Assembly: GCF_008831285.2 (NCBI RefSeq)
Contig: NC_045138.2
Span: 17,083,934 to 17,147,933, forward strand
Reading direction: 5' to 3'
Source of the DNA: Nymphaea colorata
Lineage: Eukaryota > Streptophyta > Magnoliopsida > Nymphaeales > Nymphaeaceae
DNA: 64,000 bases
The notes beneath the pieces were generated by a model. The model did not search any database. It saw nothing but the letters and a program-made list of their open reading frames with translations, and had not been told where the DNA came from. A program made the translations under genes and the position numbers. This document shows positions 1 through 12,600 of the stretch, piece by piece (position 1 is the first letter of the stretch; the number at the start of each line of letters is the position of its first letter).

Positions 1-3000
1 ACCGATCACCATGGACTGTGTACCCCTCGTTCTCCTTGTTTTCTTCCCGAGAAACAGCAGCAATTAACCTGGGAGACCTTCTGATTTGAATCTTGTCAAG
101 CAATCCGCAATTGGCCGTCGGAGTTTCGAATCTCGGAGATCTTCTGAGGCCCTTATTCACCAGTTTCTCGGCATCGGCTGTGTACCCAAGGTTGGCGTTC
201 CTTTCGTGGAGTGCCTTCACAGATCGAGAGGGCCGTCTTCGGTTGGAACCTCCGGAGACTTCCGCTACCGTCGAGGATTCAACTCCTTCACCATTAAAGC
301 TACCAACTGAATGCGGCCCGCTCCCCATCCGAGCGGATCTCCACCGGGCGCAGTACTGAGAAACCACTTCCGTCCCTCTTCTTATCGTCTCCGCCATGGT
401 TACGGCGACGACGTTGAGACGACCACCACAGCGGTAGAGAAATGGTGCCATTTTGAAATCGACGACGCGCGCCTCTGGCGATTCGTCTCGTTTGCGAGAC
501 TCGTATCGCTTTTGTCTGACCCATCTAACGACGAACCAGAACCGATTCTCGAGGATAATAAGCCTCAACACAGATCGACCGTTGTTCTTGGATTTGGATC
601 ATTGAAGAACGGCCCCTTCTTTTTCCAAGGAAGTCTTAATAGAACCATCCGATGTAAACGGCATACATTTTTTCATAGATCTTTTACTCTATCTGGTGGT
701 GCCGGAAGAAGTCAAGATCTTGATCTTGTTGAGATCCAGACTCACTTTTGGAAAGACCATTTGAGAAGACTTTACATCCGACAATGGACTCATCTGCATG
801 GATGCAGATTTAAGAAATGAGTATGATCAGATTTCAATTTAGATCTAATTAAATATCTAATCAGATTCAGATTTGATCGAATTTAATTTCACAATGTCAT
901 AGGCGGAGCAAGGATTTTTTCTAGGGTCGGGCCAAGACGACTTGCGGGCCGGGCCAGGGTCGAGTCAAGAGGAGCGACTAGGAGCGACCGGTCGGGCCAA
1001 ACTAAAAAAAATTGATTTATTCAATATAAAAAAAAAAATTCTTGGGCTCACCCGGGCCATGGCCCGAGCTGCCCCCTCCCTCCGCCCCTACTCAGAGGTC
1101 AAGTTCTTTGAACGTAGACATCATGGATGTAAGAATTATTTTTTGATCTATGTTCTATATGAGGTAGTAGAGTAGGCTCAAAGCTAAGAACATTGTGAGA
1201 GAAGGACACAAATTTCCCACTACCTTTTGTCTAGGAAAGGAAGATCTACTTTAACTTTTGTGTCCGTTTGAGTGGGTTAGAGATGCACATGAGCAACACA
1301 ATTATGAGAAGCACTACTTGTGCAGGACACCTCTTTCTCCATGTTGGTACACTCACAAGGACAAAAGGATCACAAGTCAACTGATTAGTGTGCCAGTGAT
1401 GCTGCTCTATGTGGCTTTTTTTTGGACTATCTTTTTTGACATTCTGGATTACTATATTTTAAAAAATGTTAGTATTGCTGGTAGATGTTGATTGGTGCTT
1501 GAATGACAACCAATATGAAATTTATAAAGCCCATAGTGAATCGCGGTTGTCACACACATTCACTTAAATCTTTTGCCGTAGATAACTTTCATACACCAAT
1601 AACCATATTTACAACAATGTTTTGTTTAGAGAACTTAAAATAGAGGTTTCCATGTGCACGATTTAAAGCAATCATATGTATAAAGGTGGGCAACAGGCCA
1701 GGCTTGGGCTAGTTATTTGGCCCGGCTCGATCAAAAAAAGCTGCCGGGCTGGGTTGGCCCGAGTCGGGTTCAACTTAACCGATTGCTAGTGTCATATGCT
1801 GAGGAATATATACAACATGTGACATTAGCAATCACCTCACATAAAAACTTTTGGTGCATTCCTGATGATTCTTTAGAAACTTTTGATGTGTCGCTGATGA
1901 TACTCTTAGAAACTCTTCATATATTATCGATGGTACCCTTATAAACTCTTGGCATGCCCTTAATGGTTTCTAAAACATTAAAATATACAATATTAAGGAT
2001 TTGAAATATAGGTGGATATCAAACCGGATAGCCACTGGGTATAAATTTGACGGTCGGGCACGGTTCGATAACCAAGCAGGTTGGGCTTGAACTGCCAACA
2101 ACGACTTCATGTCAGCTGAAACCCAACTTTGTGGAGCCTTGGGCCGGGCCGGCCTAATGCATTTGGACATGGAAATTATCCAAACTTCTCACAAAAATTG
2201 TGATGATTATTTAAGAAAGCCAACAATGGTAGTCCATTTTTTAAAATTACGGGGCAAAGGGTAGCTTGGAAGATGAATATTTTGCTTGCAATTAACGAGT
2301 TAAGGGCCAAAAAGCTGCACGGCAAGTGAAAAAAGAAGCAAGTGTTCGGCGGCATCAACAGGCCGACAACACACACTATGTGCGACTACGGTCTTTGTCT
2401 CCTTTGAGTGCAAATCTATCACTAGCAAAGTATCTTTATTTCAATATTGTTGTTTTCTAAATATTTAATTATTTATATATATATAAAGTTTTGGATTAGT
2501 GCCTTTTCATTAAAAATGTTTTTCTCCGCCACTGCTTAAAACATATTTAGTGGAGAAAGTAATGGATAAAAGTAGCTTGAAAAGGCTTATCAAGCGCAAA
2601 GTTGGTCATACGTTCAATCCTGAACACTGGATATGTTCTATTGGTTGCATGACAGGGTGACGAACATACAACGGCTATTGGACCTTGAACACCACTAGCA
2701 GAACACTCGTTCACGTGCATCCCATGTTAGGGGCTGAACATATAAACCGCTGCCCTTAAACAGGGTTTAATCTTCTTCTCTTTTTAAGATCAAGCATATT
2801 TAAATCATCTTAAACCCCAAACACGTGCACCCCATGTTAGGGGCCGAACATATAAACCGCTGCCCTTCTAAGGAGTTGGGTAATGAAAACCTGTCAAGTA
2901 CAAAGATGTGAAGCAATTTAAGTAATAATCTCCCCTACAGCCTGATTATAAGAATATTAGGAGTGAAGCCATCTCCGGTTTGAGATAAAAATGTTTATCT

Positions 3001-3283
3001 CAAATCTAAGCACAAATAGATGTAAAAGAATAGTTTCCATGATTCTAAGCTTAGCTTCTTTGTATCTGTCGGTATTGAAACAAGGGACTTGCTTTGCTCT
3101 TAGTTCGACCAGTTACTCTGTGTCCCTTAAAGCCAAACGATTTTGTTTAAGGAAATTAAGAGGTTGCTTGATTAGTTTCACGGGACAGGACGGACAGAAT
3201 GTACGCCTTCTCTACAAATGAAATTATTGTAGTTACCAGGGACGTACAGATCTCAGAGAAACTGTCCAGTGTAACTTTGTCTT
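1..3283. other. Gene-poor region with dispersed repeat fragments
   Basis: No gene is recognised here. The longest ATG-started frame (311-820, plus, 169 codons) resembles no family I know and has no convincing splice context. Around 905-1080 there is a stretch beginning with a GGCGGAGCAAGG motif followed by GGGCCGGGCC-type runs. Around 1686-2165 a second segment starts GGTGGGCAACAGGCC and ends in GGGCCGGGCCGGCC. Such GGGCC-rich blocks are typical debris of non-autonomous DNA elements in plants, and similar termini recur near 40.0 and 45.8 kb in this window. AT-rich DNA with a short TA run lies near 2475. Confidence 0.5.
2712..2867. repeat. 46-bp direct repeat, two copies 110 bp apart
   Basis: A 46-base block beginning CACGTGCA and ending CCGCTGCCCTT occurs at 2712-2757 and again at 2822-2867 with two differences. 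Each copy starts with a CACGTG palindrome, the G-box core. The 64 bases between them are unrelated. The arrangement may be part of a terminal repeat or a local duplication. No coding frame is associated. Confidence 0.8.
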
Positions 3284-3493
3284 TCAGCTTGTTTCTTCTG
3301 TCAGTAGGTGAGCGAGAGCAGTAAGTTCTGTCACGAACTTGGACATCACGATCATGGAGTTTGGTGATTTTCCACTAGCAGGGGAGGGAGTGGAAACTGA
3401 TGATCCTAGCAAGCCCACAAATTGATACGATGCTTTTTGGTTTTCGTCCAGACTCTCTGCCAGATTCTTACGTACTAATGCTTTGTTCTCATC
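3284..3493 (-). CDS. Unassigned terminal exon candidate (69 codons plus stop)
   Basis: On the minus strand, a pyrimidine-rich tract ending TTGACTTTCAG is followed by a frame open for 69 codons to TGA. It starts DENKALVRKNLAESLDENQK and ends AHLLTEETS, with a Ser/Pro-rich middle. It lacks an early ATG, so an ORF scan would miss it. The charged start looks like the end of a coiled coil. It lies about 440 bp downstream of the stop codon of the At5g65660-like gene on the same strand, and that gene is already complete. It could be the last exon of an unseen gene, an alternative 3' exon, or a relic. A donor-like GTAAGT at about 3623 does not join it in frame from the only short ATG frame I found there. 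I do not recognise the family. Confidence 0.3.
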   Translation of the reverse strand, partial: DENKALVRKNLAESLDENQKASYQFVGLLGSSVSTPSPASGKSPNSMIVMSKFVTELTALAHLLTEETS

Positions 3494-3936
3494 CTGAAAG
3501 TCAATTAAATTAGAGCTTTCAATTAATGAAAGAGAAATACTGTCTTATTTTAGTTACATATCAAATTGACATTAAGAACAAAGCGTTCCTACAATTATGC
3601 AATTTACTATGTTCAAACTTACCTAAAGCGAATCGCGGAACTAAAGAAGAACTCCAACATTCGTCACAAGATCAATGTTTTTAAAGAAGGGGCGAAAATT
3701 TTTAAGATGGTCCTCAGTTGTTCATCATAATAATCAACGGCTTGCAACCATGGCCTACCGATTAGAACTCCCCACCAATGAACATACAGACAATTAGAAG
3801 GGGCAAGGCATAAAAAGGAGAACCAAATGATTTACAGATTAGTTCTTCCTATCTTCTCAAACAACAGACTAGAGCCCTCAACATTTATGTGTGTGACAGT
3901 GAGAGGAAGAGAGTGCGCCGTTGCCGGAATCTGCAG

Positions 3937-4450
3937 CTAGACAGGCAGCGTCTTCGTCGCCACCTCCGTCGACTTGACGCTGGCGGTGGTGAGCCTCTCG
4001 GACGGCCACGCCACGAACTTCGGGAACTCATCTCCCGGCATCAAAACCGACAGAGTGACGCTCTCTTGCTTCTTGAAGGACTCAACGACGAGAAAGGAAA
4101 AAAGAAGGAAAACAAAAAAGAGAAAAAAAAATCACTCTCCCTGAGAGAACTAATTAACTTCCTAAAAATATAGATAGGAGTAAAGGACCAACCTGATGAA
4201 AGGGCGTGCTCTTGGTGGTGGCGGTGGCGGCAGCGTCTTGGGGTTCGGCAGCAGGCTCGGCGGAGGCACTGTTGGAGTCAGAGGAGCGGCGGAGCGACCG
4301 GATCTTCTCATAGTGGTAGCAGCACGAGACGATGCCGCTGATGCAGAAGATGACGAGCACAAGGAGGGCGGTGCCCAGCGGGAACCCCACTATGGGGCGG
4401 GTCGAACCATCGGCCGGCTGGAGATCGGTGGAGGCGGAAAGGTTGCTCAT
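3937..4450 (-). CDS. Single-pass membrane protein, At5g65660-like
   Basis: Two exons: 4193-4450 (86 codons) and 3937-4080 (47 codons plus TAG), joined in phase 0 across a GT-AG intron of 112 bp with a good polypyrimidine tract. The product has 133 residues, close to the usual length of this plant family, which is annotated as a hydroxyproline-rich glycoprotein family of unknown function. Residues 18-30 (RPIVGFPLGTALL) lead into one membrane segment (about 24-44), followed by the conserved juxtamembrane CCYHYEKIRSLRR. An Ala/Glu/Pro-rich linker follows, then the family's C-terminal block LSVLMPGDEFPKFVAWP around residues 96-112. The Cys pair beside the membrane could be acylated (inference). 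The ATG is the first in frame before the conserved block. Upstream DNA is CT-rich, with a weak TATA-like ATATCTATAGAG on the minus strand near 4810-4822. The family call is confident; the function is unknown. Confidence 0.9.
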
Positions 4451-6619
4451 GATGATATTGCTGCAGGAGAGGAGAGGGGAGGTGGGTGTTTCTCATAACA
4501 CAGAGAAGCACCTGCCACTCATCTCTCTCAGTTGAATTAAGATGGAGCAGGAAGGCTGATTGAATGAATGACAGACAGCTTCTCCTGGCTCCTCCTTCTT
4601 GCTTCCCCTCTATTCCTCTCTCTTTCCGTGTGTGCTGGGCGTCTCCGGCCTTGCTTTTCTTCTCTTTTCTGTTTCCCGTTTAGCCTTTACATTGACAACA
4701 CGCGTGTGTAAGGACGAAAGGTACAAAAGCCAGGGGGGCCACTGCACGGAAACGGAAGCATCCACCATCATCGACTCGAGTATGCCAATAGGTGATTTCA
4801 TCGTCAACCTCTCTATAGATATCCCTCCCTCTGTGCAGCATCATGAGACTGAGACATCCTAGACTGGTTCGTTTTCAGTGTCTCCTTCTTTGCGGTTGGC
4901 AACAACCGACAATGTCAATTGGTGACGTCCCAATTATTCTTTCTTTTGTCAGGAACATATGTTCTTTGTGATATTCAATATGAATAGCAAAAGTTCGAAA
5001 TGGTTGAAAGCTTGTTGAATTTGAAACAATCTAAAGATAGGAATTCAAAATGTTTAGGGAACCAATAATTAAGTTGTTTTGATCCAAACACGACCATCAG
5101 ATTTCTTTTTTTTTTTCTTCAGACTTTTACCGTTAATGGCTCATAATTTCCAAATTTTACACAATCGAAGACCCTTATAGAACATTTAAGTATCTTTGCA
5201 AAAACGGATTTAGAAAACGACATCTCTATATCGTCTTCAAATTAGTACTCCCTGTGAGCCAGATGAGAACCATCATAACTTAATTATTGTTCTTGACGTA
5301 TACAAAGTAAACGTCGATTTGAGATTAAAGGAGACTTCACTATTGACGTACATATAAATATTACATAAAGTGCAGAGATTAATCATAATTTGCCGGAACT
5401 TACGTTGTCGATTGAGGGCGTGTTTGATAGCTTTAGATCTCAAATCTGAGGTTGATCTGAAATTTCTTTTTATATGGGGCACACGGTATAAACAAACCAG
5501 GTTCCGCCATTACATGAAAGACAAGCTTTAAGGTCCTCAATTTATGACTAAAAACTTAGGTTTGATGTTGGACATGAGAGGGTTCTGACCTTAAATCCAT
5601 GATATGAATCTAAGATTCACAATGATCTCAAATCACCACTATCAATCGCCCTGGGATTGGTGTTATTAAGTACATGGCCGTGCACTGGGCCATTGAACGC
5701 ACCAAAATAGTGGCGTTAAATTTTTAAGTTATTTTTCATTTAGCATGCTTTACATGTTAAGGAGAAACCGAAAAGGCTTTCTCAACCTCTCAACGTACCC
5801 TGTTTCCATTGAGAAACCTTCTTAGTTGGTGGTGGAGCTATGTTGTGGCTGCTGTAAGGGATTCGATTGTTCACACCAACCTAGAAATTTTACTTTATTT
5901 ATATATAGATATTTTATTAATTTTCAATTTTTTATATATTAATGTTTCTTAAAATATCAAATTTAAAGTAATGGTACCCTTAAGTAGAAATTTTCGGTTC
6001 AGCACTGTTATTAACCTCTCAAACTCTCTCCCTCCGGCGAGCACATTGGCACCGAAGACCCGCTTTTTCTCCGGCTAATACACCGGTGGGCAGCAAGCCA
6101 CCAGACTATAGATCCATATAAAACCCCGATTATTTGTTATCACAGATCGAGATAACACATTAATGTGATAGCCAAAATAGGACAGTAGATCGTTCGAAGA
6201 CATCAAGAAAGGTATCGACCTCCTTTTCAGCTCCCTCTCATCCTCATTTTCATCTCCACTTACACCATCATTTTGATTGTGGGCTATATGGAAAAAATAA
6301 TTTTGGTTTTCTTTCTCTCTAAACCGAGAGAAAGGGTCGCATTTTTTCGTCCTTCTCTCCACTGTGTGGCTAGAGAGAGGGCAACGCTGTCTCTTCCCTG
6401 CCCCTCTTTATATTTTAGTTGGTTCAATCATTTTTGTTTCCTTTGGAAATTTGATACTTTCAGGTGATTAAGGTTAGATGTACATGACGAAGGTTAGGCC
6501 AGGCAAGTGCTATTTCACACTTCATTTGGTTTCATTCCTCCGAAGATCAGAGGATTTTACATTTCGTTCATGGTGATCCGACTTTCTTGTCATCAGTATG
6601 AGCCAGAGGGTATAATCAG
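4451..6619. other. Divergent promoter region between two genes
   Basis: The At5g65660-like gene leaves to the left and the TBL gene to the right, so both promoters lie here. The left part (4451-4860) is CT-rich leader-like sequence. The middle holds one small inverted-repeat element (5416-5652). The right part (about 6000-6470) is mixed. An in-frame TGA at 6599-6601 closes the TBL frame upstream of its ATG. No other gene was seen. Confidence 0.5.
5416..5652. mobile_element. Small inverted-repeat element (MITE-like)
   Basis: The left end reads GGGCGTGTTTGATAG followed by a block containing AGATCTCA. The reverse complement of the right end reads AGGGCGATTGATAG followed by GATTTGAGATCA. The ends therefore form an imperfect terminal inverted repeat around a non-coding 200-bp core rich in CTCAAATC-like words. 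The size and the GGGCG(T)TTGAT terminus suggest a Tourist/Harbinger-like MITE, but no clear target duplication is visible. Confidence 0.4.
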
Positions 6620-9600
6620 ATGATGCATTCCATGACCTCTACAAAACGCCCGTTCACATCCACCCAATTTGGTTGTCTCGCCCTCTCCTTGCTTCTCCTA
6701 GCTTCAACCTTCATCTACATTTATAGCTCATTCCTCTCTGGTTTCTCAACCAAATTTCCCAATAACCCTCAGATTCTCAGTAAATATCGTGATTCCCACT
6801 TTCGACAACCTTCTAATGCCACCAATAATAAGATTCACATTCTTTCCTGCGATTACCAGAGAGGTAAATGGGTTTATGATCCAGACAGGGTGCCCAGATA
6901 CGGGAAAGACTGCCCCTTCCACCGAAGTGCTTGGAATTGCATCAAGAATGGGAGAGAAGACATGGATAGGATCAATTCGTGGAGGTGGGTGCCTTGGGAT
7001 TGCAATCTGCCGGGCATTAATCCTGAGGATTTTCTGAATTTGATGAAGGACAGGAGAATTGGTTTCATAGGGGACTCACTGAACGAGAATTTCTTGGTCG
7101 CACTCCTTTGTACGCTCCATGTGGCAGACAGGGGAGCTAAGAAATGGAAAAGGAAAGGGGCTTGGAGGGGAGGATATTTCCCCAAGTACAATGTGACCGT
7201 GGGATACCATCGTGCTGTTTTGCTTGCAAGATATGAGTAAGTGAACTTCTTTTGGTTTGCATACAAGTGAATTTCTTACGCTCTTGGATTTAATTTGGTT
7301 GGTGTCTTGTTTGAGGCTTCAAAAATCAATATATTTCATGGGAAGGCATGAGTGCGATATATATATCTGTGTGTGTGTGGTCTTCTATCTGCATCTGTTC
7401 GTGTATACACCTAGTGTCTATATTCTTATGTGTACTTTTCCTGTATATACGTTCTTTTTCGTATCGTTTTGGTCTTAGTTGACTGACTTGGGCTGTTTCA
7501 AACTGATCAGTCCTGACTAATTCCAACTAGTTTTTGAGGGCCTTGAATGAATAGAGAACCAAAATAATAGAGATGTGTTTTGAGAGTTCATCACAAAAGA
7601 GACGAGGATTGTGAGAGTGTCAGATTACTACACAGGAAAGTCTAATGCCAAGAACATCAGAAAGACACCACATTTATGAATGGGGTAACCACGAGAAGTT
7701 TGATCTTTGAGCTCCCATAACAAGCAGATAATAGAGTAAAAACAAGAGATCTGTGCGTGCACAGCCATGAGAATGGACCTTTCCTTTTCCTTTTGAATTG
7801 AGGGTGAACCCTGACCACCAAGCATAAGGCAGACAACATCGAGGAAAAGTTCAAGCAACAGGATGGCCGGATTGGGACTTGTCCCAGGGTTTTCAACTTG
7901 ACAGCTTTCACGTTCCCTTCCTACCACCTGCGGTGATTGAGAGATGAGAAATGATTAATTTTGTGAGATTGAGGGCCAAGAATAGAAGAATCAAATGACA
8001 AAAATAGGAAGTTGAAAAATCACCATATTTGTGATTAGTTAGTTATAAATCATTTTGTATTGACGGAAAGCTTTGATATGTGACCCAATAAATGAAGACC
8101 GAGTTTCTCTTCGAGAAGTATAGGTTGCTAGGGGTTTTGATATCATGAACAGAGAGGCATGGTTCCTGATAATGGTAATCATAACAGATAGTAGACAGAC
8201 CAATGTGAAGTTAGGTAAAAGGCAGGTAACAGGAGGAGATGTCCTATGCAGACACTTTGTATATCTTTCCATTGACGGCTATTGATGAATGGAGTATTTG
8301 GTTGGAGAGTGTGGAGCAATAGATACCGTGACAGACATCTTAAGTTCTTAACAAAGGTTTTCTAAACTGTGAATATTCCTACATGTAAACTCAAGCATGC
8401 ATTTGAATAACTGTCTGACTGATTCTTTGAGATGAAATGTCCAATCGGAGTCAGTGTTGTCATGTAATTGTTGGATACTTCTTTGTTGGTGCCAAGGCTA
8501 ACTAAAGGACTGTCTCACTATACTTATTTGAAACATAGCCACAAATATCCTTCAAGGCTGCAAGGAATAAACTTCTCATTCTGTCTTAACTTCTCTGTGA
8601 CATTTTTCTTGATTTTTTTTTCCCCGAAAGGTGGCTTTCCTTGAAAAATGTGAACTATTTTTCTAAATTTAAAATGTAAAAGAAAAAGAATCACATCCTT
8701 GAGTGGGCTCCAACCACCGAGCATATACGAAAACAGCACCATGGAAAAGAAGATTAGTAACTTTTATTGATTGGGTCCACAGTAAAGTACATAAGAATAT
8801 ACAGCAACATAATATATATAGTTATCGTCAAAATTGTATGTTTTGTCCAGTGATCTGTTTTTGAACCCAAAAATCAATCAAGTGGAGAAGGTATAAAATG
8901 TATTGAATAAAAACAATATTAATGACAAATTAAACCTAAAATTTTATCTTGTTTCTTTTCAAAAATATCACAACATAGATGAGATTTATCATTTATGCCT
9001 ATGCTTTAAATGTCTTTCTATGTTGAGTGGAGTACATGTGGTGCTTTTGATAATGTGTACAATAGCTACTTATTCTATTGTTGTAAAATGTGTAACATAA
9101 CGTCTATCAGCCAGGTCCAAAGTTAGATGTAATGTAACTTAACATAGAAAATCATAAATTCAGTTTTTTAACATTAAAAAATATAAGGAATAAAAAGTTG
9201 GAAAATGCAAAATAATAAAATAATAAGAGAAAAAATACAAAAAAATTCTCTATATGAAAAACATGAATTGCATAAAATAATATGTATATTCTACCTGCTA
9301 CATTCTCCTGTTCATTAGAAATAATCAAAATCGACCAGTTTGATTACTTCAAGTACCTAAATGGTTATAAAATAAACAATCCTCTATTATGTCTAATTTA
9401 CTCTGTGGAGTCTTAAAAGTTAAAACAACTTAACGATCACAAAATTTGACATTTTTTATGTTGGGGGATGCATGATCTTTATATGAGAAACCATGAAAGC
9501 ATTAATTTTATCACATGATACTCCTATATTTTATTTTTAATTTTAACTGTGTATGAAGGCCTTTCATGGCAAACATATTCTTCAGTTATTTCAGCCTTAA

Positions 9601-12600
9601 GAAAGTTGTACAACTTTAAGTCCCAAAAGAGTGTCATTTTTTATGTTATCAAGGTCTGGCATAGTGTACACTGTACACACTTACACCCCCTATTCTACCA
9701 TAACATATAATATGGAAACTGGAAAGTGTACTGTAAGCATTACCATAAATATTGTTTTTTGGTTTTTTGTTGTTGAATATTTTTTTGTGTATTAATTGGA
9801 AGATTATTTTTCTCAAGAAAATTTTTGAGAATTTTAAAAGTTAAAAAATAATAGAATGCAATATGAAAATTTGAATTTTCTCTTTATTTTCTTTCAAAAA
9901 ATTAGTCAACATTCAAAATCTTTAATAATATGTTAAAAGCTTCAAAAAAAATAAAAAATATTAAACATCATCTTGTAGAAATACAAATAATGCAATAGAA
10001 GAGCGTGTGTTTCATTTTGGCATTTTTTAACATTGCAAAATTTTTTCCTGTTTTCCCATTTTTTGCATTCTTTTTTGAAGAAAACAGCAACATTGTGACA
10101 AGGGTTGTAAGTTACATCTTATAGTGTATACTACACTTTAAAATATTTTCATGGTTTATATTTTTATGGTTATGTAACATATTGTATGATACACTGCATT
10201 ACATATAACAATTGCTTAATGGTGTTGCATCATACATTATGCAATATACAGAAGTCTGTCAATGGATGTGTAATGCACATGGTGCAAACCACTTTCACTG
10301 CTACTAGGTAGCAATTGAATTTTCATCTTATCTATTCTCACTTTATTGTGATTTTCATAATTTGTTTTCTCCTTGTATATCCAAAACTATTTTGTGTTCA
10401 TATTGAAATATATCCTCACATTCTTTCTGATGATGTAAAGGTGGCAGTCATCAAGAACTTCGAACCCTCCTGTACAAGATGGATTGATGGGGTTCTACAA
10501 AGTGGATGTGGACACTCCTGCTGATGATTGGATAAATGTGCCAAAATTCTATGATGTCCTGGTGTTTAATACTGGCCATTGGTAATTTTCTTTAACCTTT
10601 TCATGTTAACCTTCTTGTATGTATGCATGGAAAATGCCCTTTGAAAAACTTTTTAGATAGGTGATGCTAATGACTCTAGTCAAAATAAGATTATAAAACA
10701 ATACCGCACTGGCTTGAATGTTTTTTATGTGTGGACCATAATAAGCCGCTTAAGATAATCAAACAGACTGAAACACAAGGCAGTGCATATTTTCTGTGTA
10801 TATATTCTAGATAAAAATGTGGAGTATTTGGAACCATTTGGTTCCATGCTTTATTTTGGCATTCAATGGCTAGTAGCTTATAGTTACATACCTGCACTCA
10901 TTTTTAAATGAAGCAACAGTTTTTCGATAAATTATGAGTTTTTACGTCTAGGTGTGGTAGAAACTTGTGGCTGTTTGCCTGTTTAAAATGTCATGTTGCA
11001 CCTTGTGTGCCTGTTTGAAAGGGATTCAAGTGTAGGTTGTTGAGCAATTCAATTCTTGCTGCTTTCTGTTACTAGATTAATGTATTAGGTGGCTTTATAT
11101 AAATTTACCCCTTGAATCAATTCATCACTTCTTGCAGCTTTCTACTCAAGCACTCGACTTTTTCAATTTTATGGTTGTCTCATGCTGAGCCTTCATGATT
11201 GATTATGCATGTAGGCAATGCTTTTTGTGCAGAAAGAAGAAAGAAGGAAAAAAAGGGAAGGTGGGTTTGGAAGTGGGGCTGGGGAAGAGAGGAAAGAATG
11301 GTGTTATTTATCTTTAAGCTATATGGGTGAATGTTCTTTTTACCAACAACCTGAAAAAATTCTTGTCAAAAAAGATGGTTAGAAATCAAGTGGGAATGAG
11401 GTTCCATGGGTTACCTATGGTTTAATGGTTGTGATTGTTGTTGCGAACTTGTGGAATAAAAGTTGTAAAACCAATGGAATACATGTATAAAAGATTCATT
11501 ATATAAATTGGGAAATTTCATTCTAAATGTCATATAGCTTCTTCCTCAAACTGATGTGAATTTAAATTAGTTTCAACTTTCAAGAAACGAAAAAGCAAAA
11601 TCAATTACTCGAAGAACATTATGGGAGGGAGTGTACTGGTAGCTTCTGGATGCCATAACCTTAGAAAGGCCTTGTTGGGGCATAGGCGGACAAAAGCAAA
11701 GGGAGGAGAAAAGAGAAGAAACGTATTCCTGATATCACTTTTGTGGCCTTCTATAAGAAAATTCCAGGGCGATATGGAGTCAGCACCCATAACAATATAA
11801 TTGGTTCATAAATCATGTTGCTGAATCTATTAGTGTCATCCTTAAATGGTCATTTCTTTTCCAACAAGTTTCAGAAACCATAGTCTTTGTTCTCATTCTT
11901 GTGACGGATCACTATGTGAAGATATTTCCAAAGGCCGGAGAACAAAGACTATGGTTTCTGAAATAGCACGGTTGAGTGCAGAAACCATAGTCTTAATAAT
12001 CTTTCACAAAGAGCACGGTTAAGTGCAGAAACCATAGTCTTAATATTAATAATCTTTCACAAAGAGCACTGTTGAATGCAGAAAGCCGTAAATGCAAGCA
12101 TAAAAATAGATATTTTATTCATTACAAAATTCTTAAAAAACATAGTTATAAGCTAGGTGAAGACCCCAATATATACATCTCATGAAGACTGAGCGAGCCA
12201 TTTGGAGCTAGCTGCTGGCTAGTTCGGCTGGTTAATATTTTGTTGACTGGAAAATAAAGCAACTAAAAATACATGATGACTACTATGCCCATGCTCACAG
12301 AGACACACATTCTAACACACTGTCTTTAGTGATGGGCTGGTCGATCTACATTACTTTCATAAGTAGAGAGTTTGTTTCTTTTCTTTTAGTTTCTCAGGAA
12401 TTTCAGTAGGCTATGGAGATTTGTTCAGTTCGCAATGCATCTGAAGTCGCCATCTTTATTGCTTAAATTGCGTTAAAGAAAATTTATTTGATTTGAGCTA
12501 TCCTTCACATTATTTACTTTATAGCTTTCATAGAAACATTTGTATACGGTCCAGGATTCCTCCTTTGTTTAAGCAATGACAAGCTTTTTAGCCGTTTCAT

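Noticed and set aside
311..820. Plus-strand frame of 169 codons
   Set aside because: It starts with ATG and is fairly long, but I recognise no motif, it overlaps other frames of similar quality, and it sits in repeat-rich DNA.
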